Part shown: piece by piece, positions 27,247-36,414 of the stretch
Position numbering within the stretch: the stretch's first letter is position 1
Layout of the letters: each line of letters starts with the position of its first letter
Origin: UBA6144 sp964399165
GTDB taxonomy: Bacteria > Bdellovibrionota > Bacteriovoracia > Bacteriovoracales > Bacteriovoracaceae
Reading direction: 5' to 3'
Length of the DNA: 64,000 nucleotides
Assembly: GCA_964399165.1 (NCBI GenBank)
Contig: CAYNPO010000001.1
Location: 62,001 to 126,000, forward strand
The notes under the pieces: model-generated
What the model saw: only the letters and a program-made list of their open reading frames with translations
The model's database searches: none
What the model was told of the DNA's origin: nothing
Position numbers and translations under genes: made by a program

Positions 27247-28245
27247 ATGGATAGGGTGGTTGCGATGGGTTTTCACAGCTTCATCCGATCAGGAGGTATG
27301 GTCTTTTTCCTCCTAAGTCTGGCCCTCACCGCCCATGCCGGCCCCGCCGAGGACCAGGTGCGCGAGCAGGTGAGCTTGCTCAATCGCTTGAACGGACGGG
27401 GATGCCCGCGGGGACGGCCCTGCGACCGTGGGCTCGCAATTCCTGAGGCGTGCCAGCGCCGCTACGCTCAGCTTAACGGCGACGGGGTACTCACCATCCA
27501 CATCGGCTTCGGCCACTACGACAACATCGGCTCTGGCATCGCCGACCGCGTGACGGACCAATACAATCGCATGGCCCTGGAGGCCCAACTGACCTCACCC
27601 TGCATCTCGCGCCACCTGGGGATATGCGGCTTTCGCCGCACCAACAACCCCAACGTCTTCAACAAGAGCGACATGTGGGAGGGCGCACCCCGGCGGATCA
27701 TCCTGCAGATCCAGCACGGCTCCTACAGCACCTTCCTTTCCCAGAACACCGGCGTCTACCGCCAGCAACAGGACGAGCGCTGTGCGGCCGTCACCCAGGG
27801 GTTCATGAACCGTGTGGGGGCGGGATTGGATGTGAATTTCTACGTGGGCCATTCCCGCGACGGCGGGGGCCCGGACTTCTGTCCGGTGGAGCTCAAGCCC
27901 AACGGCAGGGTGAACTATGAGTGGTACCAGCGTGAACGGCGCGAGGGCAGGGGAGGGCACGTGGAGTTGGTGCGCGCCCTCACCCGGGGCGTGCAGCGCA
28001 ACCCCCACTTGGTGCTGGGGCTCTTCTCCTGCGCCAGCCGCCAGCACTTCATGGCCGACCTGCGGGAAGTGGCGCCCCAGGCAGGACTACTTTTCAACAA
28101 CGGCCTCCCCGAGGCCGACGAGAACTTCCGCTCCATGATCGGGGCCCTGGACAGTTTGCTGGTGGGGCGGTGTGGAGCCGAGTTTGACGAGGCCGCCCGG
28201 GGGGGAGGGGACACCTTCGAGGCGCATGGGTTGTTCGTGCCTTAG
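27247..28245 (+). CDS. secreted protein with a possible clan-CD-like His/Cys pair
   Basis: ATG 27247 is the longest start. ATG 27265 and ATG 27298 are alternatives, and all lead into the same signal peptide (MVFFLLSLALTAHA). The mature part of about 300 aa contains FYVGHSRDGGG (about residue 200) and, about 70 residues later, VLGLFSCAS. A His after a hydrophobic strand followed by a Cys at the end of another is the layout of caspase/legumain-like (clan CD) peptidases. The rest of the sequence gives no family match, so peptidase activity is only a suggestion. Other cysteines (RGCPRGRPC, SPCIS, GICG) may form disulfides. Confidence 0.6.
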   Translation: MDRVVAMGFHSFIRSGGMVFFLLSLALTAHAGPAEDQVREQVSLLNRLNGRGCPRGRPCDRGLAIPEACQRRYAQLNGDGVLTIHIGFGHYDNIGSGIADRVTDQYNRMALEAQLTSPCISRHLGICGFRRTNNPNVFNKSDMWEGAPRRIILQIQHGSYSTFLSQNTGVYRQQQDERCAAVTQGFMNRVGAGLDVNFYVGHSRDGGGPDFCPVELKPNGRVNYEWYQRERREGRGGHVELVRALTRGVQRNPHLVLGLFSCASRQHFMADLREVAPQAGLLFNNGLPEADENFRSMIGALDSLLVGRCGAEFDEAARGGGDTFEAHGLFVP

Positions 28246-28309
28246 CTGCTCCGCTTGAAAGATTTACAGGGGAAGGCGACCTGACGGGTTTTCGAGTTAC
28301 CCTTCCCGA

Positions 28310-28828
28310 ATGAAAAAATTCATTTTCCTCCTCGCCTTGGCGACTTTTGACTCTGCTTTCGCCGGAATCACATTCCGAGAGTGCGTGGCCCATGACCGGC
28401 GCGTCCTCAGGGAGATGAAACGCGAGATCCAGCGGGGGAGCGCGGCGGTATTTGAGCGCACCTACTCCTACTACCCCACCTCGGGCAACTGGGCGGTCTG
28501 GAACCGTGACTTGGAAACGGAGACCCGCGCCGAAGCGGCCCGGGCGAGCATCAGGGAGTTCGAGGCCAGGTTCAACAGCTGCGAGCAAACGGAGCAGGAC
28601 ATCAGCAGCCGCTATCCCCGCATCAGCCTGCGGGTCGAGCCTCTCAATGTCGTGTGCCAGATGAGGGAGGACTTCTACGGAATGATGCGCACTCGGCAAT
28701 GCCGAAGCACTCCCGTCCCGTACGCCCAGGCAAGCGCCGAAGAGCGGCGGAATGGGATCGCCCGCGCTATCGAGACCTTGGATGCAGAGCTCGCCAGGCT
28801 GAGGCGCTTCGAGAACCACACGTTCTAG
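28310..28828 (+). CDS. small secreted helical protein of unknown function
   Basis: A signal peptide (MKKFIFLLALATFDSAFA) precedes a 154-aa mature domain, mostly helical and rich in Arg and Glu. It has four cysteines (FRECVA, NSCEQT, VVCQMR, RQCRST), suggesting two disulfides. It ends 1 bp before the next gene, which encodes a cytoplasmic YffB-like protein, so the two may be co-transcribed despite different locations. No family is recognised. Confidence 0.6.
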   Translation: MKKFIFLLALATFDSAFAGITFRECVAHDRRVLREMKREIQRGSAAVFERTYSYYPTSGNWAVWNRDLETETRAEAARASIREFEARFNSCEQTEQDISSRYPRISLRVEPLNVVCQMREDFYGMMRTRQCRSTPVPYAQASAEERRNGIARAIETLDAELARLRRFENHTF

Positions 28829-28829
28829 C

Positions 28830-29204
28830 ATGTCCCAGCCCCAATACCTCCATGTCTACGGCATCAAGAATGACATCGAGATGGAGAAGCTCCTGCAGGT
28901 CTTCGCCGATTTCGAGGTCCCGCACACTTTCTACGACTACCGCGACTATCCACCTACCGACGAGCAGCTGGCCAAGTGGGCCGAGCACATGGGGCAGGAG
29001 TTTCCAGTGAACGGTCGCAGCACCCTATGGAAGAAGTCAGAGCGCATGTTCCTGCGCCTGGACGCGACCGGGCGGATGGAGTGGCTGCGCAAGCACTACC
29101 ACGTGCTGGAGCGGCCGATCATCGAGGACCAGGACTTCAACGTGGTGGCCATGGGTAGCCGCCCCGAGCGCATCCTCAGGGACTTGTGCAACATCCGTTT
29201 ATGA
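28830..29204 (+). CDS. YffB/ArsC-family thioredoxin-fold protein lacking the catalytic cysteine
   Basis: The 124-aa protein has the YffB/Spx/ArsC layout: VYGIKNDIEMEKLL at the N-terminus, the FYDYRDYPPTDEQL helix region, RSTLWKK and the C-terminal LERPIIED ... VVAMG. Family members have YGIKNCDT, with the Cys as nucleophile in arsenate reduction or glutathione chemistry. Here that Cys is Asp, and the only cysteine is near the C-terminus (LCNIRL). The protein is therefore unlikely to be a reductase and may have become a binding or regulatory protein, as Spx-type proteins have. Confidence 0.85.
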   Translation: MSQPQYLHVYGIKNDIEMEKLLQVFADFEVPHTFYDYRDYPPTDEQLAKWAEHMGQEFPVNGRSTLWKKSERMFLRLDATGRMEWLRKHYHVLERPIIEDQDFNVVAMGSRPERILRDLCNIRL

Positions 29205-29252
29205 TGGTCCTAGGACAGCACGGGGTATAACGGGAGGGTCACGGAGTGACCC

Positions 29253-30113
29253 ATGCTGTGTTTGCTCCTACCGATCCTCATCGCGATTCCCACCCACGCC
29301 GCCATCCTCCCAGAGGCCTTAAACGTCAATCCCCCGGCCCTCCCCGGGGATTCCGAACGCCACCTTTTGGCCGTCCCCGGGGTGCGCCTACACGAGGCCA
29401 ACGACTTCATCGGCAACACCGACAAGCACGTCACCGAAACCGGTGCCCTGTCCGTCATGGCCACCTGGGACGATCACTACTCCTCCACGTTGTCCTACAA
29501 AGGCCGGTACTTGATTCCCGCCCTGCGCACCAGCCATGACGAGGACAAGTCAGAAAACCCCGTGGGGGCCCACGCGGAGTGGGTGGAGGCGGCCTTTCAC
29601 CAGTCCATTACCCTCTATACGGATAAGACATGGGCGCTCAAGCTGGATGGGGGAGTGGGCTACAACGATATGGGCGACCACAATTTTGCCGATCTCTACC
29701 GGGACGTGCACAAGGAGACCGGTGACCGGGATGAAAGCGGGGAGTTCGGCGAGAAACTCGATGAGAATTTCCTGGCCGTGACCTCCGGGGCGTCGGTGGT
29801 AGTCCCCTTGGGGGACTTCAACCTGATCGGGGGCTACCAAGGAATGAACTCCGCGGCCTTCCGCGAAGACGCCGTGGAGGGCGCGCTGGTGTGGAGAATT
29901 TCGGAGGGCTTCGGGCTCACCGCTAAGTACGCCTCCGTCCGACAAAAGCGCAGCGATTTCCTGGACCTGAAAAAACACCGTGCTCAAGCCGTGGCGGCTT
30001 TGCGGCTCTTCACGATCTGGACGCCGTCTATCATGTGGGTGTCTCCCTACATCAAGGGGGATCCGCATGGGCAGTGGTACGTGAGTCCGTTGTCGTTGAC
30101 TTGGCCGTTTTAA
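29253..30113 (+). CDS. predicted outer-membrane beta-barrel protein
   Basis: The 286-aa protein begins with a signal peptide (MLCLLLPILIAIPTHA). Its strands alternate (ALKLDGGVGYNDMG, SVVVPLGDFNLIGGYQGM, GFGLTAKYASVRQK), and it ends SPLSLTWPF, with the C-terminal Phe recognised by the BAM complex. It resembles uncharacterised 12-strand or smaller barrels; no channel family is recognised. Its stop codon overlaps the convergent giant transpeptidase-like gene by 4 bp. Confidence 0.65.
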   Translation: MLCLLLPILIAIPTHAAILPEALNVNPPALPGDSERHLLAVPGVRLHEANDFIGNTDKHVTETGALSVMATWDDHYSSTLSYKGRYLIPALRTSHDEDKSENPVGAHAEWVEAAFHQSITLYTDKTWALKLDGGVGYNDMGDHNFADLYRDVHKETGDRDESGEFGEKLDENFLAVTSGASVVVPLGDFNLIGGYQGMNSAAFREDAVEGALVWRISEGFGLTAKYASVRQKRSDFLDLKKHRAQAVAALRLFTIWTPSIMWVSPYIKGDPHGQWYVSPLSLTWPF

Positions 30114-33100
30114 GCGCTAGGGGCACTTACGGCCGGTGGTACCCGCTGGATGACCTGGACTTGAGACATGAGATCGATGATTTCCATAATACGGGGATTG
30201 AGGTCGCGCGTGGCGGTTCGGTTGGTGATCTGGTCACTGTCTCCGTTGTACATGTAGTAGAGAAACTCGATCTCGTTTTCCGGCGTGATGGCGGTGAAGG
30301 GCCGTCCCTGGGAGGACATCCGCCGCAAGGTGCCGCGCATCTCCCTCAATTGGCGGGCCAGGGTGACCATGGTTGCAATGGCGGCGTCCCGCGGTTGTCC
30401 CAGGGTGTCCTCGGTGATTTCAGGGTAAGGACGCGGGGTGATGGGATGTCCTCGGGTGTTGAAATCAAGGAAGCGTCGAACGTCTTTGATTTGCGTCAGA
30501 CCACGGCTGTTATCCTGGTCGCTCCCCGCGAGCCTGCGCCCCGCGGTGATGGCCAGTTGAAGTTGTTCCTTGGCGTGGTAGCGTCGGCTTGTGCCGAATG
30601 CCGTCTCCACGCCTAGAATGGCGTAGGCGAGCGCAATCAGGCGATCATAATCCTCGTTGGATATGCCATAGATCCGCATGATGTTCGCCTTCTCTTCTGC
30701 CAAGGTCTGGAGGAAGAAGTCCGCGTTGCCCGGGTTAGGGGTTAAAAGGTTCACGTAAATCGGGCGAACCGGTTCGCGGCGTGGATCCCTCGAGATGTAC
30801 CAGTCTGTGTTGTTATCAGGGATGGGACTGATGGCACTGGGATTGCGTTCGGTCACGAGAGTGCCCAGTTGCACTTGGAAGCGGGTGGGGCTCGTGGCCT
30901 CGTCTCCGTCCGGAAGAACGTAAATGGGGCAGCCGGTGAGCGGAGCAGCGGCTCGGTACTCGAGGAATTCCTCGGGAAGCATGTTGACGCAACCGTTGGA
31001 CGCACGGTTGTTGCGGGGATTCCCGTCATAGAACAAGCGCAGGCGCTCTGAGCGGCTTGCGGGAACAGCGTGGATGGCCATCACAACGCCGACCTCGGTT
31101 GTGTTGGCAGGTTGCTGGAAGTGGTCATCGTCCGTATTGACCCGCATGAGTTGCCAACCGTAATCATTGTAATAGTCATCTAGAGTCGTGCTCGGATCGT
31201 CGGTGACATACCCAAGCGACGTGAACACCCCGACTCCGGTCGTGCGGTTGGTCCGCTCGCTTCGGTAATTGCGTTCCCCCGACGTGCCACTGAGGAACCA
31301 TGTGCGGGTGTCGCCGCGCTCCGCGCCCACCAGGACTTCCCACTCATGGGTCTTTTCACCCGCATTGTTGTGAATCCGCATGATGGGAGGAAGGGCAGCC
31401 TTGTGAACTACGGTATAGTAAGGACAAGGGTTCTCTGCCACGTAACGGTGGTAGGCCTGGATGCGCTCGAGATTCGTAGGGAGGGCGTTGATCTCGTCCT
31501 CCGTCATTGTGTCGTTAACTTCTCGAACGCGGCCCTCATGGAAAAAGGCACTGCGACCGCTTACCAAGGCTTGGTATTGCCTAAGAACGGTGGCTCGATT
31601 CTGGCGATCAAAGGCCGGACGGGTATAGGGATCGATGTTTCGGCGGACGAGAGTGAGGGCCCGGTCAGAGGATACGATGCGCTGGGCGGGGTCTGCGATG
31701 CGTGGGCGGAAGACTTCATTCCCCCCCACCAGCGCCTGGGCCCGGTCGCCGATAGAGGCGATGATCTCATGCCGGGACTCGGGATGGCGGGCAATGAAGC
31801 CCTCCAGGTCCTCGCGTGAAATCCGTTGTTCCCCCGGGGCGTCACTTAGAGTGCTGAGGCGGTTCATGTGGGCAACGTAGCGAGGGATTTCGCGTTGGGG
31901 GTTGATGGCGGTCCCCGTGATGAAGTAGGCGCCCTGGGCGTCAAAGAACGTTCTTTGGCCGATGGACCCCCGATCGGCCATTTCCCTTAGGCGTGCTGGG
32001 GGATAGGCGGCGATGGAGGAGAGGTACTGGATGTCCCTCGGGGCGTCACCTCGGGGATAGGTGAAGAAAACACTGGGCCCTGGCCGAACGCGCGTTCCGG
32101 TCTCGAGATCATAGGCTTCGCCGTTGAACGCAAAAGTTCCGCGTTGGTCAGAGAAATCTCGCAGCGCGACCCATGTACGACGGAACTCGATATGGTTCCG
32201 TATGCCCTGGTCGAACACGCTGGGATGGCGTTCATTGAGGAGCCGCTCATTTGCGAGCGCGAATGGGCGTTGGTTCTGTGGCAGGTCCTCGCGGGAAGGG
32301 AGATTGCCTTCAACCCTGGGAAGGTAGAATTCGCGGCTCTGGAAAACGAAATAGCTCCTGCCATGGTAGAGAGCGTCGCCGATGGCCAAGGTCAGCTCCG
32401 GCCGTACCAAAAGGTAATCCAGGTTGGGGAAATACGAAGGATAAGTGTCGAGGACTCTGCGGGCCACGGCTTCAGTGAGCCGCCGGAGATCTCCCGCTGG
32501 TAGCTGCGTCCCCGGGGCCATGTAAGCATGCATGGGCGCCGGGACGGTGGTGTCGCACGCCACTTGGTCACCCGGCGAGAAAAGGTTCAAGGCGCCGATT
32601 TGCGCGGTCCAATCTTCAAAGGCGGGTGGGGGATCGAGGCGTTGGAGCATCTGATCGAGGAAAGACCTCCCGGCCATGGCATCTTCCTCGAGACCGCAAC
32701 GGAGCGAGGAGAGGCACGTGTCCGGAAAAGGGAGTGTGGCCAACAGGCGCCGCATTTCACCCTGGCTGAGCTCAAGATTCTGGGCCAGCACTGCGGAAGA
32801 AGTTTCTCCGGCCATGGCCCTCGCCAAGGCAAGATTCGTGGCGCGGACACTGGCGAGCAGTCCGGATCCCTGGACCCCTTGTTGGGTTTCCAACCGGCCT
32901 AGCAAGTCGAAGATTTTCAAATCGTCCGTGTTGAGTGAAAGGTCTCTGCGTCTTTCCACATTCGACTCGACGTTTTGAAAACGTAGTATATGGACCACAT
33001 CAGGCATGATTCGGGCCAGCGAGGCAAAACTCAACTCATGCCGCTCAAACGCCGCACGCGCTCCCAAAAAAGCTGGATCCCGCTGGGCCTCCAACTGGGC

Positions 33101-33340
33101 CAACAGGCCCAGGATTGTGCCCTGCACGTCAATGTAGGCTGGCTCCTCCATGCTCCGGAGCCTTTGATAGGCGAGCCGCTGCAAGGTGATGCGTGCCCTA
33201 AGCTCGAGAAATTCGCGGACTCGGCTGTCATCGGAAAGGCCGCTGAAATAGTCCTGATAAATGTCGGCACAATCCAACGCGCGTGTATGTGGCGCCCAAA
33301 CAAGCACGAAGAAAAAGAGGAGGTAGCGACGGATGGCCAT
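30110..33340 (-). CDS. secreted L,D-transpeptidase / lytic-transglycosylase-like fusion (1076 aa)
   Basis: After a signal peptide (to about residue 22), some 600 residues of mainly helical sequence show no domain I know. Residues about 650-830 resemble an L,D-transpeptidase (YkuD) catalytic domain: His757 in MAIHAVP and the Ser-Asn-Gly-Cys784-Val box (SNGCVNM), with the expected spacing. Residues about 885-1050 resemble a lysozyme-like transglycosylase: Glu912 in GVETAFG, SRGLTQIKDV, and the closing YMYNGDS. The first activity crosslinks or tailors peptide stems, while the second cuts glycan strands. Having both in one secreted protein suggests a wall-remodelling or prey/competitor-wall enzyme. 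Both activities are inferred from motifs. Confidence 0.75.
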   Translation of the reverse strand: MAIRRYLLFFFVLVWAPHTRALDCADIYQDYFSGLSDDSRVREFLELRARITLQRLAYQRLRSMEEPAYIDVQGTILGLLAQLEAQRDPAFLGARAAFERHELSFASLARIMPDVVHILRFQNVESNVERRRDLSLNTDDLKIFDLLGRLETQQGVQGSGLLASVRATNLALARAMAGETSSAVLAQNLELSQGEMRRLLATLPFPDTCLSSLRCGLEEDAMAGRSFLDQMLQRLDPPPAFEDWTAQIGALNLFSPGDQVACDTTVPAPMHAYMAPGTQLPAGDLRRLTEAVARRVLDTYPSYFPNLDYLLVRPELTLAIGDALYHGRSYFVFQSREFYLPRVEGNLPSREDLPQNQRPFALANERLLNERHPSVFDQGIRNHIEFRRTWVALRDFSDQRGTFAFNGEAYDLETGTRVRPGPSVFFTYPRGDAPRDIQYLSSIAAYPPARLREMADRGSIGQRTFFDAQGAYFITGTAINPQREIPRYVAHMNRLSTLSDAPGEQRISREDLEGFIARHPESRHEIIASIGDRAQALVGGNEVFRPRIADPAQRIVSSDRALTLVRRNIDPYTRPAFDRQNRATVLRQYQALVSGRSAFFHEGRVREVNDTMTEDEINALPTNLERIQAYHRYVAENPCPYYTVVHKAALPPIMRIHNNAGEKTHEWEVLVGAERGDTRTWFLSGTSGERNYRSERTNRTTGVGVFTSLGYVTDDPSTTLDDYYNDYGWQLMRVNTDDDHFQQPANTTEVGVVMAIHAVPASRSERLRLFYDGNPRNNRASNGCVNMLPEEFLEYRAAAPLTGCPIYVLPDGDEATSPTRFQVQLGTLVTERNPSAISPIPDNNTDWYISRDPRREPVRPIYVNLLTPNPGNADFFLQTLAEEKANIMRIYGISNEDYDRLIALAYAILGVETAFGTSRRYHAKEQLQLAITAGRRLAGSDQDNSRGLTQIKDVRRFLDFNTRGHPITPRPYPEITEDTLGQPRDAAIATMVTLARQLREMRGTLRRMSSQGRPFTAITPENEIEFLYYMYNGDSDQITNRTATRDLNPRIMEIIDLMSQVQVIQRVPPAVSAPSA

Positions 33341-33387
33341 CAGCTACTCTTCGGTTGATCCAGGGGGAAAGTGACGAAGGAAGCAGG

Positions 33388-33702
33388 CTAGTCAGTTATT
33401 CTGCAATCCACCCCAGGCGCCGCCGGCACTGGCTGCATGTCATCCGAATTCCGTGACACTTGCCGGTAGTACCCGCCCTGGGCCCGGTCCACCCTGGTGA
33501 ACTCGTACTCATTATAAACGCGGTCTTCGTTGACCAGGACCACGTAGGTGAAGTCGCGCTGGTTGAAGGTCACGGCCCCGCGGTTGCGGACGATGGCGCT
33601 ACTGGCAACGGGTTCCCCATCCGGGGTTTCGCAGATCAGGTAGCGATCGCCGGCGAAGGCGGGAAGGGCGGAGAGTAAGAGGGCGGGGAGGAGGATTCTC
33701 AT
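33388..33702 (-). CDS. small secreted protein of unknown function
   Basis: The 104-aa product has a signal peptide (MRILLPALLLSALPAFA). Its mature part of about 87 residues, probably all beta, has two cysteines, one near each end (LICETP and VDCRIT), in the same plan as the small protein at 7082-7468. It lies 47 bp upstream of the transpeptidase-like fusion on the same strand and may share its transcript. No family is recognised. Confidence 0.6.
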   Translation of the reverse strand: MRILLPALLLSALPAFAGDRYLICETPDGEPVASSAIVRNRGAVTFNQRDFTYVVLVNEDRVYNEYEFTRVDRAQGGYYRQVSRNSDDMQPVPAAPGVDCRITD

Positions 33703-33831
33703 GGGCTTTCCATACTCTCCTGGCCCACTTGCGCCAAGGGGGGAGGGTAAAAGCTACAGGTGGGTTGTAATATCTTCCGCTTCCCTCGAGCGGGGCAAGA
33801 AGAGTGGTAGAACTCGCCCCCCGGAGGTTCC

Positions 33832-34851
33832 ATGCTGCCGCTCCTCTTCGCCATGCTTCTCACGAAGGGCCATGCCCAGCCCCTGAAAGTGACGACGTAC
33901 ACGCTGGATGTGCCCAAGGCACAGGACGTTACGGCGGTAGACTGGGGTGAAGAACCCATCGCCTTCGTCTACGAGGAAGCCAGCGAGCGTGCGGAATGCT
34001 CCGATGTGGATCTGCGGCCCACCATGGCAGAGCGCGGGTTGCCCGCCCGACGCCACCAAACCAACACGGGATGGTGCTATGCCTTCGTGGCGGCGGACCT
34101 CCTATCCTTTAAGACCGGACACAACCTCTCGCCCGCGGACGTGGCCCGCCACCACATGAACGCCCGTGCCGGGGATTTCACCCCCGGTCGGCCGGGCATA
34201 GCCAGCTCCTATCCCTTCGGGGGAGGCTTCTCCGCCCGAGCGATTGAGGATGCCCAGGCCGCCGGCGGGATCTGCCTAGAGTCCGATTTCCCCTCCGAGC
34301 CCTACGGCTACTTGCCACCTGAACCCCTCCCCGGACAACCCAAGCCCCCCGCGCAACCGCCGCTGCCCATTGACCTGGAGGCTCTCGCGGGCGTCTTCCG
34401 GCTACCCCACCTGGCCGAGTTGGTTCAGTTGGTCCAGCAAAACGACTTCCGTTATATCCTCACCCAGCTCGCCGGTCGCAGCTGCACCCCGGTGCCTCTG
34501 GACGGGGTGGAGGTCCGCGCACCCGATCTCAACTCCACCAACCGCGCGGGCCTGAACCAGGAGCTGGACGCCCGGTTGAGCCAGGGTGTTCCCGTGGGCA
34601 TCGATTACGATGCGGAGGTCCTCTATCGCCCTCCCACCACCGACATGCTCCAGACCGTCACCACGTGGCATGCCTCCTCGGTGGTAGGCCGCCGCTTCAA
34701 CCCCGACCGGGGCCGTTGCGAGTACCTCGTGCGAAACACGGAGGGCAGTTGCGACGGTTATCAAGACGACTTTGAGTGCGAGAACAACCATGTTTGGGTT
34801 CCCCGCCAGGTGCTCCGGGTGGGCATCGGGGGATTGGTGAGCGTGCCATGA
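33832..34851 (+). CDS. secreted papain-like cysteine protease
   Basis: A signal peptide (MLPLLFAMLLTKGHA) is followed by a short propeptide-like region and a catalytic domain with the papain residues in order. Q76 is the oxyanion-hole Gln and Cys82 the nucleophile (HQTNTGWCYAF, compare QGSCWAF in papain). His280 lies in TTWHASSVVG and Asn302 in YLVRNTEG. An insert of about 120 residues (120-245), with a Pro-rich loop, separates Cys from His. Additional cysteines near the C-terminus may form disulfides. The enzyme should act outside the cytoplasm. It overlaps the next gene by 4 bp (ATGA), so the two proteins are probably made together. Confidence 0.78.
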   Translation: MLPLLFAMLLTKGHAQPLKVTTYTLDVPKAQDVTAVDWGEEPIAFVYEEASERAECSDVDLRPTMAERGLPARRHQTNTGWCYAFVAADLLSFKTGHNLSPADVARHHMNARAGDFTPGRPGIASSYPFGGGFSARAIEDAQAAGGICLESDFPSEPYGYLPPEPLPGQPKPPAQPPLPIDLEALAGVFRLPHLAELVQLVQQNDFRYILTQLAGRSCTPVPLDGVEVRAPDLNSTNRAGLNQELDARLSQGVPVGIDYDAEVLYRPPTTDMLQTVTTWHASSVVGRRFNPDRGRCEYLVRNTEGSCDGYQDDFECENNHVWVPRQVLRVGIGGLVSVP

Positions 34852-35618
34852 GACATCCCCGTTTTCTCCTCTTGCTGGCCCTTTCCCCCGCCGCCTGGTC
34901 CCAGGCCGAGATTGTGGCCCAGCACCGCCTCACCCATGAAAATGGTCTATTCGCTTGCGCGCGGAACGGCTCATGCGACCTCCAGGGCGCCGAGCTCACG
35001 GTCACTGAGCACCGTTTTAGCTACCCGGGGAGCGAAGACAACCCCACCTTCCGCACCAGCATGGAGCTGCGCTATCAGACCCGGACCGTGGAAGACTTGC
35101 GCAAGTTCGCCGTCGTCCAGTTCATCCGTGGCTGCCATTACGCCACCGAAAGGATGCCCGACGGCACCATCAGCAAGCACATAGGCCGTCAGCGCGAGTT
35201 CTTCGGTGCCCGGGAACCCTTCCGGCATCGGGATTGGGTGGTGGACTCCGTGGACGTGGATCCCATGTTCAACAACATGACCCCTGGGGACCAGGCCCAG
35301 CATGGCCCAGACCGCCACGGCCTTTACAGGGTGGACGGAGGTGGGTTCGCCTACCAAACCCAACCCACGACGCCGTTCCTGGCGGTCCGGGACCTGCCCT
35401 CTGGCGTCAGCCGCTCCTTCCTGGGCGAAGAGGCCGTCTCCCTTGAGTTTAAGGCATGCCTCTTCATGACCCAGGACGTGCCCGTGGAGGCCACTCCGAC
35501 CCAACTGCGCCCCGAGGAGGCCCTGTTTTGCCTCAACTGGCAGAGCAAATGGTCTTACGACTATGAGGCGGGGGAATACAAGAGACGCGAGGAGATGGAT
35601 CCGTTCTGCCTGGAGTAA
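34848..35618 (+). CDS. secreted protein coupled to the papain-like protease
   Basis: The ATG lies in the ATGA at the end of the protease gene (34848-34851), giving 256 aa with a signal peptide (MRHPRFLLLLALSPAAWS). The mature protein has five cysteines (FACARN, SCDLQ, RGCHYA, KACLFM, LFCLNW) plus PFCLE at its end, and no recognised domain. Its coupling to the cysteine protease suggests a substrate-binding partner, chaperone or inhibitor, but nothing in the sequence decides which. Confidence 0.65.
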   Translation: MRHPRFLLLLALSPAAWSQAEIVAQHRLTHENGLFACARNGSCDLQGAELTVTEHRFSYPGSEDNPTFRTSMELRYQTRTVEDLRKFAVVQFIRGCHYATERMPDGTISKHIGRQREFFGAREPFRHRDWVVDSVDVDPMFNNMTPGDQAQHGPDRHGLYRVDGGGFAYQTQPTTPFLAVRDLPSGVSRSFLGEEAVSLEFKACLFMTQDVPVEATPTQLRPEEALFCLNWQSKWSYDYEAGEYKRREEMDPFCLE

Positions 35619-35625
35619 GAATGGA

Positions 35626-36414
35626 TCAGTGGTTCTCGTGCCCAGACGAGGCTTCCACGGCCTCCTGGAACGCGATTTCTAGGTTAGGCAGCAATCCCGG
35701 GCTATGGGCATAGGCCCGAATGGCATCGCACTGACTGAAGTTCAGATCTCCCGTGTGGGACCTGCGTAGGGAAGAGGAGCTCATCAAGTTGTAGGGAACT
35801 GGCGTGTGCTCGAGGTTGCCATACACGTGGGCAAGCTCATGGGCGAAGGTGTTGAAGCTGGGGGCAAAGGCCCGCATATCCTGGACGCTCCCATAGGCGT
35901 TGGCGAAGTCCCAGGAGATGTGGACTGTGTCCAACATGGCGCGGATGCGGGCGGCGGCTTCCGGAGGGCGGCCTTGGACGGCATTGGGAATCGAGCGAAG
36001 GTTAAAGGCGTTTACGCCAGAGTATCCCCGCCGTTGGGCGGTCAGGAAGGCCAAGGGACGGGTGGTGGGCAACTGCTCGTCGCCGGCGTACACCACTTCG
36101 GCCGGGCCCACGTAAGGATTGGGGCTAGTGAGGGCGCGGACGGTACCGGGGGAAAGGCGCACATTGACGATTTCCACGTCACCGAAGCCCACGCCACACT
36201 GGGAGAAGATCTGGTTGCTCTTGTTAAGGTGCTCCAAGAGCGTGCCCCGGTTGGCCCAAGGTGAGCCAGCCTCCACTACCAAGGCCAGGGGGAGGGTGCC
36301 CTCTCCGACGCGAATGGTTTCACGCGAGAGTACTTCCACGCTCCCGTTGGGAAAGAGCGCCTCGGTGGCGGCGGCGGGAGCGGAGAGAAAACTGGCCATC
36401 AGCAGGGTCATCAT
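35626..36414 (-). CDS. secreted metzincin-like metalloprotease
   Basis: A signal peptide of about 16 residues precedes a domain with zinc motif HELAHVYGNLEH at residues 192-203. This is close to the metzincin HExxHxxGxxH, but the third His comes one residue later than in the consensus. A downstream PYNLMSS could be the Met-turn. The motif's position (192) and several flanking features match the HEMGH protein at 8155-9018, so the two look like paralogues. It should act in the periplasm or outside; the target is unknown. It converges on the secreted gene pair at 33.8-35.6 kb (8-bp gap). Confidence 0.7.
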   Translation of the reverse strand: MMTLLMASFLSAPAAATEALFPNGSVEVLSRETIRVGEGTLPLALVVEAGSPWANRGTLLEHLNKSNQIFSQCGVGFGDVEIVNVRLSPGTVRALTSPNPYVGPAEVVYAGDEQLPTTRPLAFLTAQRRGYSGVNAFNLRSIPNAVQGRPPEAAARIRAMLDTVHISWDFANAYGSVQDMRAFAPSFNTFAHELAHVYGNLEHTPVPYNLMSSSSLRRSHTGDLNFSQCDAIRAYAHSPGLLPNLEIAFQEAVEASSGHENH

